Of a DNA stretch of 5,792 nt, positions 1-5,629 are shown piece after piece. The stretch covers positions 1 to 5,792 of the forward strand of contig JAGHBS010000269.1 in assembly GCA_021160865.1 (NCBI GenBank), written 5' to 3'. Numbering within the stretch: the stretch's first letter is position 1; the number at the start of each line of letters is the position of its first letter. The stretch is from Planctomycetota bacterium (GTDB lineage Bacteria; Planctomycetota; Phycisphaerae; SM23-33). The translations under genes were made by a program, and so were the position numbers. The notes beneath the pieces were generated by a model. The model did not search any database and had not been told where the DNA came from. It saw only the letters and a program-made list of their open reading frames with translations.

Positions 1-3
1 TAG

Positions 4-21
4 AAAACCGTCCAGCACGGT
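4..21 (-). terminator. Possible weak intrinsic terminator after the toroid lipoprotein gene
   Basis: Read on the minus strand, ACCGT and ACGGT form a 5-bp stem around a 5-nt loop (GCTGG), followed directly by a short T-run (TTTT counting the last stem base, then CTA). It lies about 53 nt past the TAG stop of the minus-strand lipoprotein gene, where its transcript should end. The stem is short and the T-run is only four bases, so this is a weak candidate. The window edge prevents checking what follows. Between this site and the stop codon I see no supportable gene. Confidence 0.3.
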
Positions 22-74
22 CAACCAACAGCCACGGAGCAATTGCACTAACGATAGGCTTTATAAGGGATAAT

Positions 75-1358
75 CTATTTCAATGCCTCTTGCAAGGCAA
101 GGACTGAATAACAGGTTACTAAGATAGGGGAGGATTCCATCCATCTGCTGGCGGTATTTACCCAGCTGCCGTCTTTTCTCTGCTGGGAGTGCAGCACATC
201 GATAAGTTCGTGCCGCCAGTTGTGTTTTACCCCTCGAATATCGGGAATGATATCCTGCCCCCACGCCCGTAGCGCCTTGGCGAAAACATGATAATAGTAG
301 AACAATCCCTCTTTTGAGCGGATTTCGGGCATGTTCGGATTTGAATCAAGTCGCCAGTATCTTCTTATCCACTTATAAGCAGCCTGGACGCGTGGGTCAT
401 TGCGCGAAACGTTTGCATAAAGCATACTCTTAAACCCGACGTAGGTCATCGAGCCATAGGAACGCAAACCCCGTCTGGTTTTCCCTGCCTTTGATTCTCC
501 GACGAATTTATCGCCCACTTTTCTAACGGCGTAGATAAACCCGCCATCATCGGTGCTGGGGAAGACAAATCCTCTTTCAGCAGCGCCTTCACTTCGATTT
601 TGAAGTCGACTGACAAATGCCAATGCCCGTTGCATTGCAGGGTCATCTCCCGGTACGCCTGCTTCGTGCATCGCTTCCATCCACATCCCCACGTTGCTCA
701 AGTCGGGTCTGCCATGCTTGCCGTAGCTTACTCCACCAATGAACGGATGCCCTTCCTTTATCACTTCTCCTGCAGGGGTCTTTGAGCCAGGTACTATCTG
801 CCGACCACGAAGATATCGAATTGCATCTTCAAGGATATTTTTATAGCGGGGATCTTTTGCTGCTACCAATGCCATCACCGCTATAGATGTTATGTAATTG
901 GCATTACCTTCTTTGGGGATATAGAAGCCACCATCTTTCTGCCGGTACTTTAGCAAGCATTTAAAACCCTCAACGACGACGGGCGAATTGCTATCGTAAT
1001 CCGGATGCTGAAGCAGCACCTTCAAGACCATCGCAGTCAAGGCAGGATGAGACTTACCCGGTACAAATCCCCATCCGCCATCGGGATTGCGATTCTTCAA
1101 TAAGAAAGTAATTCCCTTGTTAATGTCCTCTTGAGCGATTTTGAGGTGCTTTGCATCGATTGCCTTTGTTGAGCAGGGCGTTAGAGTTTGAGGAAATTTT
1201 ATCAGCGTTGATTGAGTTGTTGGGATTTTTCGGGCTGGTTTGGTGGCGGTTTCATTTCTTTTCTTCTTTTCACTCTTACCACAGCCGATAAATCCAATGG
1301 CGAGTACTAACGATAGGATGGCTGCAATTTTCACCAATCTGCTGCTTACTGTATTCAT
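75..1358 (-). CDS. Lipoprotein with prenyltransferase/squalene-cyclase-type alpha-toroid repeats
   Basis: A 427-residue protein of unknown substrate. Residues 1-25 form a lipoprotein signal peptide (R and K early, then a hydrophobic run) ending in the lipobox FIG-C26. The next residues, GKSEKKKRNE, are highly charged, followed by a Thr/Pro-rich spacer to about residue 70. The rest is a terpenoid-cyclase/prenyltransferase-like repeat domain: DGGW at 93-96, DGGF at 142-145, GRPDLSN at 216-222, DDGGF at 270-274, a RSYGSMTY block near 300, and DGSW at 396-399. The DxDDTA acid motif of squalene-hopene cyclase is not seen (STDDGG at 268-273 is not a convincing equivalent), so I do not call it a hopene cyclase. 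Such lipoproteins are, from memory, common in Planctomycetota and are usually annotated only by the repeat. The start is supported by AGGAG 7 nt upstream. It follows gmhB on the same strand after 210 bp and probably has its own promoter. The -3 Phe of the lipobox is less usual than Leu. The fold is a confident call; the function is unknown. Confidence 0.85.
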   Translation of the reverse strand: MNTVSSRLVKIAAILSLVLAIGFIGCGKSEKKKRNETATKPARKIPTTQSTLIKFPQTLTPCSTKAIDAKHLKIAQEDINKGITFLLKNRNPDGGWGFVPGKSHPALTAMVLKVLLQHPDYDSNSPVVVEGFKCLLKYRQKDGGFYIPKEGNANYITSIAVMALVAAKDPRYKNILEDAIRYLRGRQIVPGSKTPAGEVIKEGHPFIGGVSYGKHGRPDLSNVGMWMEAMHEAGVPGDDPAMQRALAFVSRLQNRSEGAAERGFVFPSTDDGGFIYAVRKVGDKFVGESKAGKTRRGLRSYGSMTYVGFKSMLYANVSRNDPRVQAAYKWIRRYWRLDSNPNMPEIRSKEGLFYYYHVFAKALRAWGQDIIPDIRGVKHNWRHELIDVLHSQQRKDGSWVNTASRWMESSPILVTCYSVLALQEALK

Positions 1359-1365
1359 TGCTTCA

Positions 1366-1370
1366 CTCCT
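1366..1370 (-). promoter_or_regulatory. Shine-Dalgarno site of the toroid lipoprotein gene
   Basis: AGGAG on the minus strand, 7 nt before the ATG at 1358. It is the clearest ribosome binding site in the window and fixes that start codon, which also gives a complete lipoprotein signal peptide. Confidence 0.75.
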
Positions 1371-1387
1371 GCATGTACATCACATCG

Positions 1388-1417
1388 TATATAAGAGGCT
1401 GCAAAATCCGTACCGAA
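1388..1417 (-). promoter_or_regulatory. Tentative sigma70-type promoter of the toroid lipoprotein gene
   Basis: On the minus strand TTCGGT (plus 1412-1417) lies 18 nt before TATATA (plus 1388-1393), or 17 nt before the overlapping TTATAT. The -10 is plausible but the -35 is poor. It would start a transcript shortly upstream of the AGGAG site. This fits the 210-bp gap from gmhB, which suggests the lipoprotein gene is a separate transcription unit. Read-through from gmhB is also possible, since I see no convincing terminator in the gap. Confidence 0.3.
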
Positions 1418-1489
1418 AAACCGAATACCAGCAGTAGCGTGATTTCAAGGGGAAACTTCTGCTCCTCGATAATCGTGGGATTTCACATC

Positions 1490-1521
1490 TGGACAAAATT
1501 ATGCCGTAAATGGACAAAATT
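1490..1521. repeat. Tandem direct repeat TGGACAAAATT, 21-bp period
   Basis: Two identical 11-mers, TGGACAAAATT, at 1490-1500 and 1511-1521, separated by ATGCCGTAAA. The 21-bp start-to-start spacing is two helical turns, so both copies face the same side of the DNA. They sit in the non-coding gap between the end of gmhB and the lipoprotein gene, about 75 bp upstream of that gene's tentative promoter. They could be a protein-binding site or the remnant of an insertion-sequence end. I see no further copy in the window and no transposase. Confidence 0.6.
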
Positions 1522-1568
1522 TGTTCACGACCGTGCTATTGCGTTTTAGTTCGAATCCCTATTGTTGT

Positions 1569-2513
1569 TTATTTCTGGCGCGAGAGGATGAAAAAGGTCA
1601 ATGCTGCCAGTTGAAGCGCCGCTGCCGCCAATAGTGCAATATGCACGACTATCTGATTATTATATGCCTGGTTGGCATCACCTGAGGTTGCTCCGGGGAT
1701 ATAGATAAGCCCTAACAAAAGTGCAATAAGGGCGAAAATCTGAAAGATTGCTCCAACCAATCTCGTACCGGAAAACTCTGCCTCTCGATCATGGTTAGTC
1801 ATTCGGCGAAGGACTCGGAGGATTTCACGAAGGACCTGTGAATCGCTCATCTGATCAACAGATTCAGTAGTAGTTGCAGTTGATTTTACAGGTGGGGTAA
1901 AAGACCTCCCCGAAGTAGCGGTCGGACTGACAACGGCGGACGAAATCTGACTTTCCCTGATAATCACCTTGGCAGCATCGACCAAATTGCGGACGGTATA
2001 ATCAGCCTGGACATCCTCATCTTCATCATCTACAGTACCTGCTTCGGGTTTGCGGCGTATCCTGATAGTTCGACACCCTGCTCTTTGACCTGCCTCTATA
2101 TCACGTGGAGAGTCCCCCACCATCCAACTCTGATTTAGATCGATATCGAGGTCCTTGGCTGCTCGAAGAAGCATGCCGGGGCTTGGTTTCTGATCCGCTG
2201 ATATCCTCGCATATTTCTCGATAGTACCCTCAGGATGATAGGGACAATAATAAATCCCATCGAGATTCACTCCTCGTTCAGATAGTTGCCTTCGCAATTC
2301 ATTATGAATTCGCTCCAGTCCTTCCTCGGTAATCAGCCCACGAGCTATAGCAGATTGATTTGTAACGATGACGAGTTTATATCCTGCGTCGGCTAAACTC
2401 CGCAGGGCAGCATCAACACCAGGCAGCAACTTCACCGCCTCGGGCTCGGTCAGATAACCAGGGTCTTCGATAATCGTTCCATCGCGATCGAGAAAGACAC
2501 ACTTTTCACCCAT
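1569..2513 (-). CDS. gmhB: GmhB-like heptose bisphosphate phosphatase fused to a two-helix membrane tail
   Basis: A HAD-superfamily (subclass III) phosphatase that removes the 7-phosphate of D-glycero-manno-heptose 1,7-bisphosphate in ADP-heptose synthesis. Motifs: DRDGT at 9-13 (nucleophile Asp9, acid/base Asp11), VTNQSAIARG at 50-59, CPYHPEG at 90-96, QKPSPGM at 108-114 (Lys109) and MVGDSPRDI at 131-139 (Asp134, Asp138). The phosphatase ends near residue 187, close to the full length of E. coli GmhB (about 190). An acidic insert (DDEDED, 162-167) precedes the end. Two departures stand out. First, residues 188-314 add a Ser/Thr-rich linker, an amphipathic helix (about 221-243) and two predicted membrane helices (about 252-272 and 288-310), which would tether the catalytic domain to the inner face of the cytoplasmic membrane. 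Second, the zinc loop C-x-H...C-x-C of E. coli GmhB is reduced to C90 and H93, with SAD in place of CDC. The start is supported by AGGGA 6 nt upstream. It lies 12 nt after gmhA, as the last gene of the operon. Confidence 0.9.
   Translation of the reverse strand: MGEKCVFLDRDGTIIEDPGYLTEPEAVKLLPGVDAALRSLADAGYKLVIVTNQSAIARGLITEEGLERIHNELRRQLSERGVNLDGIYYCPYHPEGTIEKYARISADQKPSPGMLLRAAKDLDIDLNQSWMVGDSPRDIEAGQRAGCRTIRIRRKPEAGTVDDEDEDVQADYTVRNLVDAAKVIIRESQISSAVVSPTATSGRSFTPPVKSTATTTESVDQMSDSQVLREILRVLRRMTNHDREAEFSGTRLVGAIFQIFALIALLLGLIYIPGATSGDANQAYNNQIVVHIALLAAAALQLAALTFFILSRQK
1584..1760 (-). other. Predicted membrane hairpin at the C-terminus of GmhB
   Basis: This DNA encodes residues 252-310 of the GmhB-like protein. 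Helix 1 is about residues 252-272 and helix 2 about 288-310, joined by a polar 15-residue turn (PGATSGDANQAYNNQ). Basic residues lie before helix 1 (HDRE, TR) and after helix 2 (RQK), so the positive-inside rule puts both ends in the cytoplasm, the same side as the phosphatase. This is read by eye from hydrophobicity. No homologous domain family is recognised. Confidence 0.7.
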
Positions 2514-2525
2514 CGCCCATCCCTT

Positions 2526-3122
2526 TCAAACGTTGCTGGCAAAGTGCTTATCTACTAATTCACAAATGATGTGATATGCCAATTGATGAATCTGCTGGAT
2601 TAGATAAGTTCTATCAGCTGGTGCTATGAAGCAAACATCAGCAAGGTTTGATAATCTACCGCCATCACCACCAGTCATAGCAACGATTTTCATACCTCGC
2701 TCGTGTGCGATATTAGCGGCTTTGACAATGTTAGGACTTTTGCCAGACGTTGACAGCACCCAAAGCACATCGCCGGGCTTACCCAGTGCTTCGACCTGCC
2801 TTGCAAAGACATCTTCAAAGCCAAAATCATTTCCAACGGCAGTGATTATACTCGTATCAGTGGTCATCGCCACGCATGGCAGCGCCTTCCTTCCATCTCT
2901 TTGAAACCGCCCCACCATCTCAGCAGCAATGTGTTGAGCATCAGCGGCTGAACCACCGTTACCACAAATATACACACTTCTGCCTTGCTCGAATGCTTCT
3001 ATCAAGATATTGGCAATATCAGCGATGACATCCCTTGCCCCCTCATCAAGCCGACCAAGGGCATCGGTGAACTGCTCTATTATCATATCAATCTGCTTCA
3101 ATGTATCTGTACGATTATTCAT
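2526..3122 (-). CDS. gmhA: Sedoheptulose 7-phosphate isomerase GmhA
   Basis: A SIS-domain isomerase converting sedoheptulose 7-phosphate to D-glycero-D-manno-heptose 7-phosphate, the first step of ADP-heptose synthesis, in the cytoplasm. The length is 198 residues, against about 192 in E. coli. Seen: CGNGGSAADAQH at 53-64 (phosphate loop), His64 and Glu68, VGNDFGFEDVF near 96-106, STSG at 124-127 (second phosphate site), TGGDGG at 150-155, and IQQIHQLAYH at 175-184 with Gln176 and His184. His64, Glu68, Gln176 and His184 match the metal/catalytic set of E. coli GmhA (His61, Glu65, Gln172, His180). I chose the ATG at 3122, which overlaps the hldE stop by 8 nt (ATGAATAA). An in-frame TTG at 3134 would add four residues. 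Neither start has a strong Shine-Dalgarno site, so translation coupled to hldE is likely. Confidence 0.95.
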   Translation of the reverse strand: MNNRTDTLKQIDMIIEQFTDALGRLDEGARDVIADIANILIEAFEQGRSVYICGNGGSAADAQHIAAEMVGRFQRDGRKALPCVAMTTDTSIITAVGNDFGFEDVFARQVEALGKPGDVLWVLSTSGKSPNIVKAANIAHERGMKIVAMTGGDGGRLSNLADVCFIAPADRTYLIQQIHQLAYHIICELVDKHFASNV

Positions 3123-4587
3123 TGCCGTTGACAATTCGATTAATGATTTCAGTAGTACTCATACCCTCAACAGCGTCGAGTTTGCAAACCTTCCCACCGT
3201 AGCCTTCGACGATTTCAGCACCGACTATTTTTTCCGTCGTCCCACCCTTCACTAAGATGTCGGGCTTGAGCAATTTTAGTAAGGCATTGGGGGTGTCTTC
3301 ATCGAAAATGATAACGTAATCGACGCATTCCAGGGCAGAGAGCATCTCAGCACGCTCTTCTTGTCCAATGACAGGCCTGCCAGGACCTTTCAATCGGCGG
3401 ACACTTTCATCAGAATTGACCGCAACGATTAAGCACGAGCCAAGTTGCCTGGCCTGATGAAGATAACGAATATGTCCAACGTGAAGCAAGTCGAAGCAGC
3501 CATTCGTAAATACGATGGTTTCACCTGCTTGTTTTCTACGCTTGACCTCTCGTTGCAATTCCCGCCGTCGGATTACCTTCTTTCCCCTCAGTCCAACAAT
3601 TCGGTGTAGTTCATCGAGTATTTCATCCCTGCTGATGGGCACCACTCCGAATTGCTCTACTTCCAACCCGCCTGCAACGTTTGCCAATGCAACCGCGTCT
3701 TCCAGAGAGCAACCACCTCCAATTGCAACGGCAAGCATCGCAAGAACAGTATCACCTGCACCAGCGACGTCGTAAACCGCTCGAGGACGGGTGGGAATTA
3801 TCTTTCCCTCCTTGCCTTTCTCAAAAAGATAAGCCCCTTCCTTGTCCAACGTTATAATTATCGCATCGGCAGCAGTGGTCATCTGCAACTGAGCGGCACA
3901 GCGCTGCAGTGACTTCGCATCTGTAATTTTTACACCACTAGCTAACTCCGCCTCAGTGCGGTTCGGTGTAATTATGCTCGCACCTCGATACCGACGATAA
4001 TCACTTATCCGTGCAGGATCGACAATGACGGGCAAACCTGATTTGCGAGCATCGGCAATAATCTGCGGCGTATGAGAATCGGAAAAGACACCCTTATCAT
4101 AATCTTCAATGGCAACTACCTGACAATCCGAAAGGACCGACCGCACCGACGCACGAAGCGCTGCTAAAATCGACTTGGAAACCGCATCATGCGATTCTTC
4201 ATCAATCCGCAATATCTGCTGACGATGGCGATGCTGGGCAAGACCCACAAGACGCTGCTTGAGCGTGGTTGGACGATCGGAAAGCCTTACAATCCCTGAC
4301 GTCTCAGCCGTTGCTGCTGTAAGCAATTCGATAAGTTCGTCTCCAGGCTTGTCCTGCCCGACAAGGCCGACACAATAGACCTTACCCCCCATTGCAATGA
4401 TATTCATTGCCACGCTGCCCGCCCCACCAGGGCGCGATTCCCTTCCCACAACACGGAAAACCGGCACCGGTGCCTCTGGACTTATCCGCTCGACATCACC
4501 ATGGATATAACGATCGAGCATGAAATCCCCCACCAATACAACCTTGGGAGCAGCAAGATTTTCAACGACATGTATCAACTGACGCAT
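3115..4587 (-). CDS. hldE: Bifunctional heptose 7-phosphate kinase / heptose 1-phosphate adenylyltransferase HldE
   Basis: HldE (RfaE) phosphorylates D-glycero-D-manno-heptose 7-phosphate at C1 and, after GmhB removes the 7-phosphate, transfers AMP to give ADP-heptose for LPS core. The length is 490 residues (E. coli 477) with both domains complete. The N-terminal PfkB/ribokinase domain (about 1-330) has VGDFMLDRY near 19-27, ISPEAPVPV, GGAGSVAMN, and the signature DVAGAGDT with catalytic Asp279. The C-terminal cytidylyltransferase-like domain (about 355-490) has TNGCFDLLHVGH with the HxGH motif at 369-372, VAVNSDESV, RLKGPGRPV, DILVKGG and the closing GMSTTEII. I chose the ATG at 4587 because the conserved VGD then falls at residues 19-21, as in E. 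coli. A TTG at 4623 would add 12 residues with no family support. The Shine-Dalgarno site is weak. It is the first gene of hldE-gmhA-gmhB and diverges from the deacetylase gene. Confidence 0.96.
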   Translation of the reverse strand: MRQLIHVVENLAAPKVVLVGDFMLDRYIHGDVERISPEAPVPVFRVVGRESRPGGAGSVAMNIIAMGGKVYCVGLVGQDKPGDELIELLTAATAETSGIVRLSDRPTTLKQRLVGLAQHRHRQQILRIDEESHDAVSKSILAALRASVRSVLSDCQVVAIEDYDKGVFSDSHTPQIIADARKSGLPVIVDPARISDYRRYRGASIITPNRTEAELASGVKITDAKSLQRCAAQLQMTTAADAIIITLDKEGAYLFEKGKEGKIIPTRPRAVYDVAGAGDTVLAMLAVAIGGGCSLEDAVALANVAGGLEVEQFGVVPISRDEILDELHRIVGLRGKKVIRRRELQREVKRRKQAGETIVFTNGCFDLLHVGHIRYLHQARQLGSCLIVAVNSDESVRRLKGPGRPVIGQEERAEMLSALECVDYVIIFDEDTPNALLKLLKPDILVKGGTTEKIVGAEIVEGYGGKVCKLDAVEGMSTTEIINRIVNGNE

Positions 4588-4619
4588 AGCAAAAATTCTA
4601 TATCCACTTAGACTATGTT

Positions 4620-4724
4620 GCAACTTTTCGATAAAGCCACTCTAAACGAAGAGAATGGATAATCAAACAATATAGACAAACTCGCTAAATCTACCAATGG
4701 AAAACCAATCAGCCCAAAAGTTGC
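4620..4724. repeat. Spaced inverted repeat GCAACTTTT / AAAAGTTGC in the divergent promoter region
   Basis: GCAACTTTT at 4620-4628 and its exact reverse complement AAAAGTTGC at 4716-4724 lie 87 bp apart. The right copy overlaps the -35 of the rightward promoter, and the left copy lies downstream of the leftward promoter in the hldE leader. The left copy is also part of an 8-bp palindrome, GTTGCAAC (4617-4624), and the right of AAAAG-TTG-CTTTT (4716-4728). A shared regulator or looping site is possible, but the region is AT-rich and chance cannot be excluded. Confidence 0.3.
4669..4697 (-). promoter_or_regulatory. Predicted sigma70-type promoter of hldE-gmhA-gmhB
   Basis: On the minus strand TTGGTA (plus 4692-4697) is followed after 17 nt by TATATT (plus 4669-4674), matching 4/6 and 5/6 of the consensus hexamers with optimal spacing. 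The transcript would begin about 75 nt before the hldE ATG. A second pair closer to the gene (TTGCAA, 17 nt, TAGAAT) would give an almost leaderless mRNA and is less likely. Confidence 0.5.
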
Positions 4725-4750
4725 TTTTTAAGACCCCTGCTGGATATAAT
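4721..4750 (+). promoter_or_regulatory. Predicted sigma70-type promoter of the deacetylase-glycosyltransferase pair
   Basis: TTGCTT (4721-4726), an 18-nt spacer, then a perfect TATAAT (4745-4750). The start would fall near 4757, giving a leader of about 30 nt before the ATG at 4787. Together with the leftward promoter at 4669-4697 it makes this a compact divergent control region, with the two -35 boxes only 23 bp apart. Confidence 0.55.
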
Positions 4751-4761
4751 CGATGCGTGGG

Positions 4762-4779
4762 ATGAAAATTAACTTTCAT
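4762..4779 (+). promoter_or_regulatory. Small inverted repeat in the deacetylase leader, which lacks a clear Shine-Dalgarno site
   Basis: ATGAAA (4762-4767) and TTTCAT (4774-4779) can form a 6-bp AT-rich stem with a 6-nt loop, ending 7 nt before the start codon. The bases just before the ATG (TTAGATAT) contain no recognisable Shine-Dalgarno sequence. The stem is thermally weak. Any effect on translation is inference. Confidence 0.3.
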
Positions 4780-4786
4780 TAGATAT

Positions 4787-5629
4787 ATGAAGACAAAACG
4801 GGTAATTATCAATGCTGATGACTTCGGCTTTTCCGAAGGGATAACGACGGGGATAATCCTCGCACACAGAGAAGGTATCGTTACCTCCACCACGTTGATG
4901 GCTAATATGCCCTATGCCGCTGAAGCGGTGAATCGACTGAAGGAAGTCCCCTCGCTGGGTGTTGGTCTGCATCTGAACGTTTCCCAGGGCCCAGCCCTAT
5001 CTGCTGTTGGTAAAGCCATGCTGGCTGAATCCAACGGATTGATGAACCATTCGGGCGGGAGCGTCATCATCTCAGCCATCTATAATCCGCGAATCCTCAA
5101 GGCGATAGAAGCAGAATTCCAAGCCCAAATTGAATGGGCGCTCGAGCACGGCATCAAACCGACACATCTGGACAGTCATCGTCATTGCCACGCATTTCCA
5201 ACTATTTTTAGCCGTGTGGCTCGTTTAGCCAAGCGATACAAAATACCTTACGTAAGATGGTATGGTGAGCCGTTGCCGGGAAACGGCCTTATCGCCGGGG
5301 AAGCAAGGCAAAGACGAATACGCAAAGCCCTTACCATCTTCTCACGATTCAATCAGTTCCTGCAAGACAATCTACGGGCTACTCGCTGTGCGTGGGGCAT
5401 CGAGCATACAGGTATGCTCGATGCCAATTTACTTATAAGGTTGGCAGATCTGGTTCGGCCGGGTATAACAGAGATAATAACCCATCCGGGCTTGCCCGAT
5501 GGGTTATCAGCTTCAAGTACGAGGCTGATTGAATCGAGGAAGGTTGAACTTGAAGCCTTGTGTAATCCCGATGTAAAAAATGCCTTTCTAAACAACGGTA
5601 TTGAGCTAATTCATTATGGAGAAATCTGA
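4787..5629 (+). CDS. ChbG/YdjC/HpnK-family carbohydrate deacetylase
   Basis: A 280-residue member of the YdjC/ChbG superfamily, metal-dependent enzymes that remove N-acetyl groups from sugars such as chitobiose (ChbG), hopanoid-linked GlcNAc (HpnK) or undecaprenyl-phosphate-linked hexosamine (NaxD). Seen: NADDFG at 9-14, with the Asp pair of the family's metal/catalytic site; GLHLN at 60-64, with His62; THLDSHRHCH at 126-135, with His127, Asp129, His131, His133 and His135; and ITHPG at 231-235. All the usual motifs are present and the length is normal. There is no signal peptide, so it is predicted cytoplasmic. The start is set by the family N-terminus (motif DDFG about 10 residues in), although no Shine-Dalgarno site is visible. 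The downstream glycosyltransferase begins inside this gene (14-nt overlap), so the two are probably co-translated and share a pathway. The substrate is not decided by sequence: HpnK-like action on hopanoid or NaxD-like action on a lipid-linked hexosamine are both possible. The 3' quarter of the gene carries three strong inverted repeats. Confidence 0.9.
   Translation: MKTKRVIINADDFGFSEGITTGIILAHREGIVTSTTLMANMPYAAEAVNRLKEVPSLGVGLHLNVSQGPALSAVGKAMLAESNGLMNHSGGSVIISAIYNPRILKAIEAEFQAQIEWALEHGIKPTHLDSHRHCHAFPTIFSRVARLAKRYKIPYVRWYGEPLPGNGLIAGEARQRRIRKALTIFSRFNQFLQDNLRATRCAWGIEHTGMLDANLLIRLADLVRPGITEIITHPGLPDGLSASSTRLIESRKVELEALCNPDVKNAFLNNGIELIHYGEI
5396..5425 (+). repeat. Perfect 14-bp inverted repeat inside the deacetylase gene
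   Basis: GGCATCGAGCATAC (5396-5409) and its exact reverse complement GTATGCTCGATGCC (5412-5425) are separated by only AG. In RNA this folds to a long stem with a 4-6 nt loop. It encodes residues 204-213 (GIEHTGMLDA), a conserved family stretch, so the palindrome sits within constrained codons. There is no T-run after it, so it is not an ordinary terminator. Confidence 0.85.
5477..5507 (+). repeat. Second long inverted repeat (14 bp with one bulge) inside the deacetylase gene
   Basis: ATAACCCATCCGGGC (5477-5491) pairs with GCCCGATGGGTTAT (5494-5507), leaving one bulged C and a TT spacer. It encodes residues 231-241 (ITHPGLPDGLS), including the conserved THPG motif. It ends about 108 nt before the glycosyltransferase start and is followed by no T-run. 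Confidence 0.8.
5510..5556 (+). repeat. Third inverted repeat, 9-bp arms, adjacent to the second
   Basis: GCTTCAAGT (5510-5518) and its exact reverse complement ACTTGAAGC (5548-5556) flank a 29-nt loop. It starts 3 nt after the previous hairpin, so the mRNA here could fold as consecutive stems. Taken alone it is less remarkable than the other two. Confidence 0.5.

Noticed and set aside
3..107. Plus-strand frame open from the window edge into the 3' end of the lipoprotein gene
   Set aside because: It has no start in view and no recognisable motif, and it would overlap the lipoprotein gene convergently. There is too little sequence to support a truncated gene.
61..264. Minus-strand open frame of 67 codons overlapping the lipoprotein gene
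   Set aside because: It is an out-of-frame shadow of the 3' end of the toroid lipoprotein, has no family features, and has a low-complexity basic composition.
47..1317. 12-bp direct repeat ACTAACGATAGG at 47-58 and 1306-1317, roughly flanking the lipoprotein gene
   Set aside because: One chance 12-mer repeat is about what is expected in a window of this size, and the second copy lies inside the signal-peptide coding sequence. It does not look like a target-site duplication.
1358..1549. Plus-strand open frame of 63 codons across the gap between gmhB and the lipoprotein gene
   Set aside because: Its WTKLCRKWTKF segment is only the translation of the tandem DNA repeat. There is no recognisable domain and no ribosome binding site.
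1549..1560. GTTCGAATCCC, which resembles the T-loop and 3' stem of a tRNA
   Set aside because: The bases 5' of the loop (TTTA) do not pair with the CCCTA that follows, and no acceptor, D or anticodon arm can be drawn around it. It is a chance match.
1500..1568. Search for an intrinsic terminator after gmhB
   Set aside because: The only stem (CACG-AC-CGTG) is 4 bp with an impossibly short loop and has no T-run on the minus strand, so I did not call a terminator.
4463..4474. Perfect 12-bp palindrome GGCACCGGTGCC in hldE
   Set aside because: A palindrome of this length is expected about once by chance in 5.8 kb, and it lies in conserved coding sequence (APVPV).
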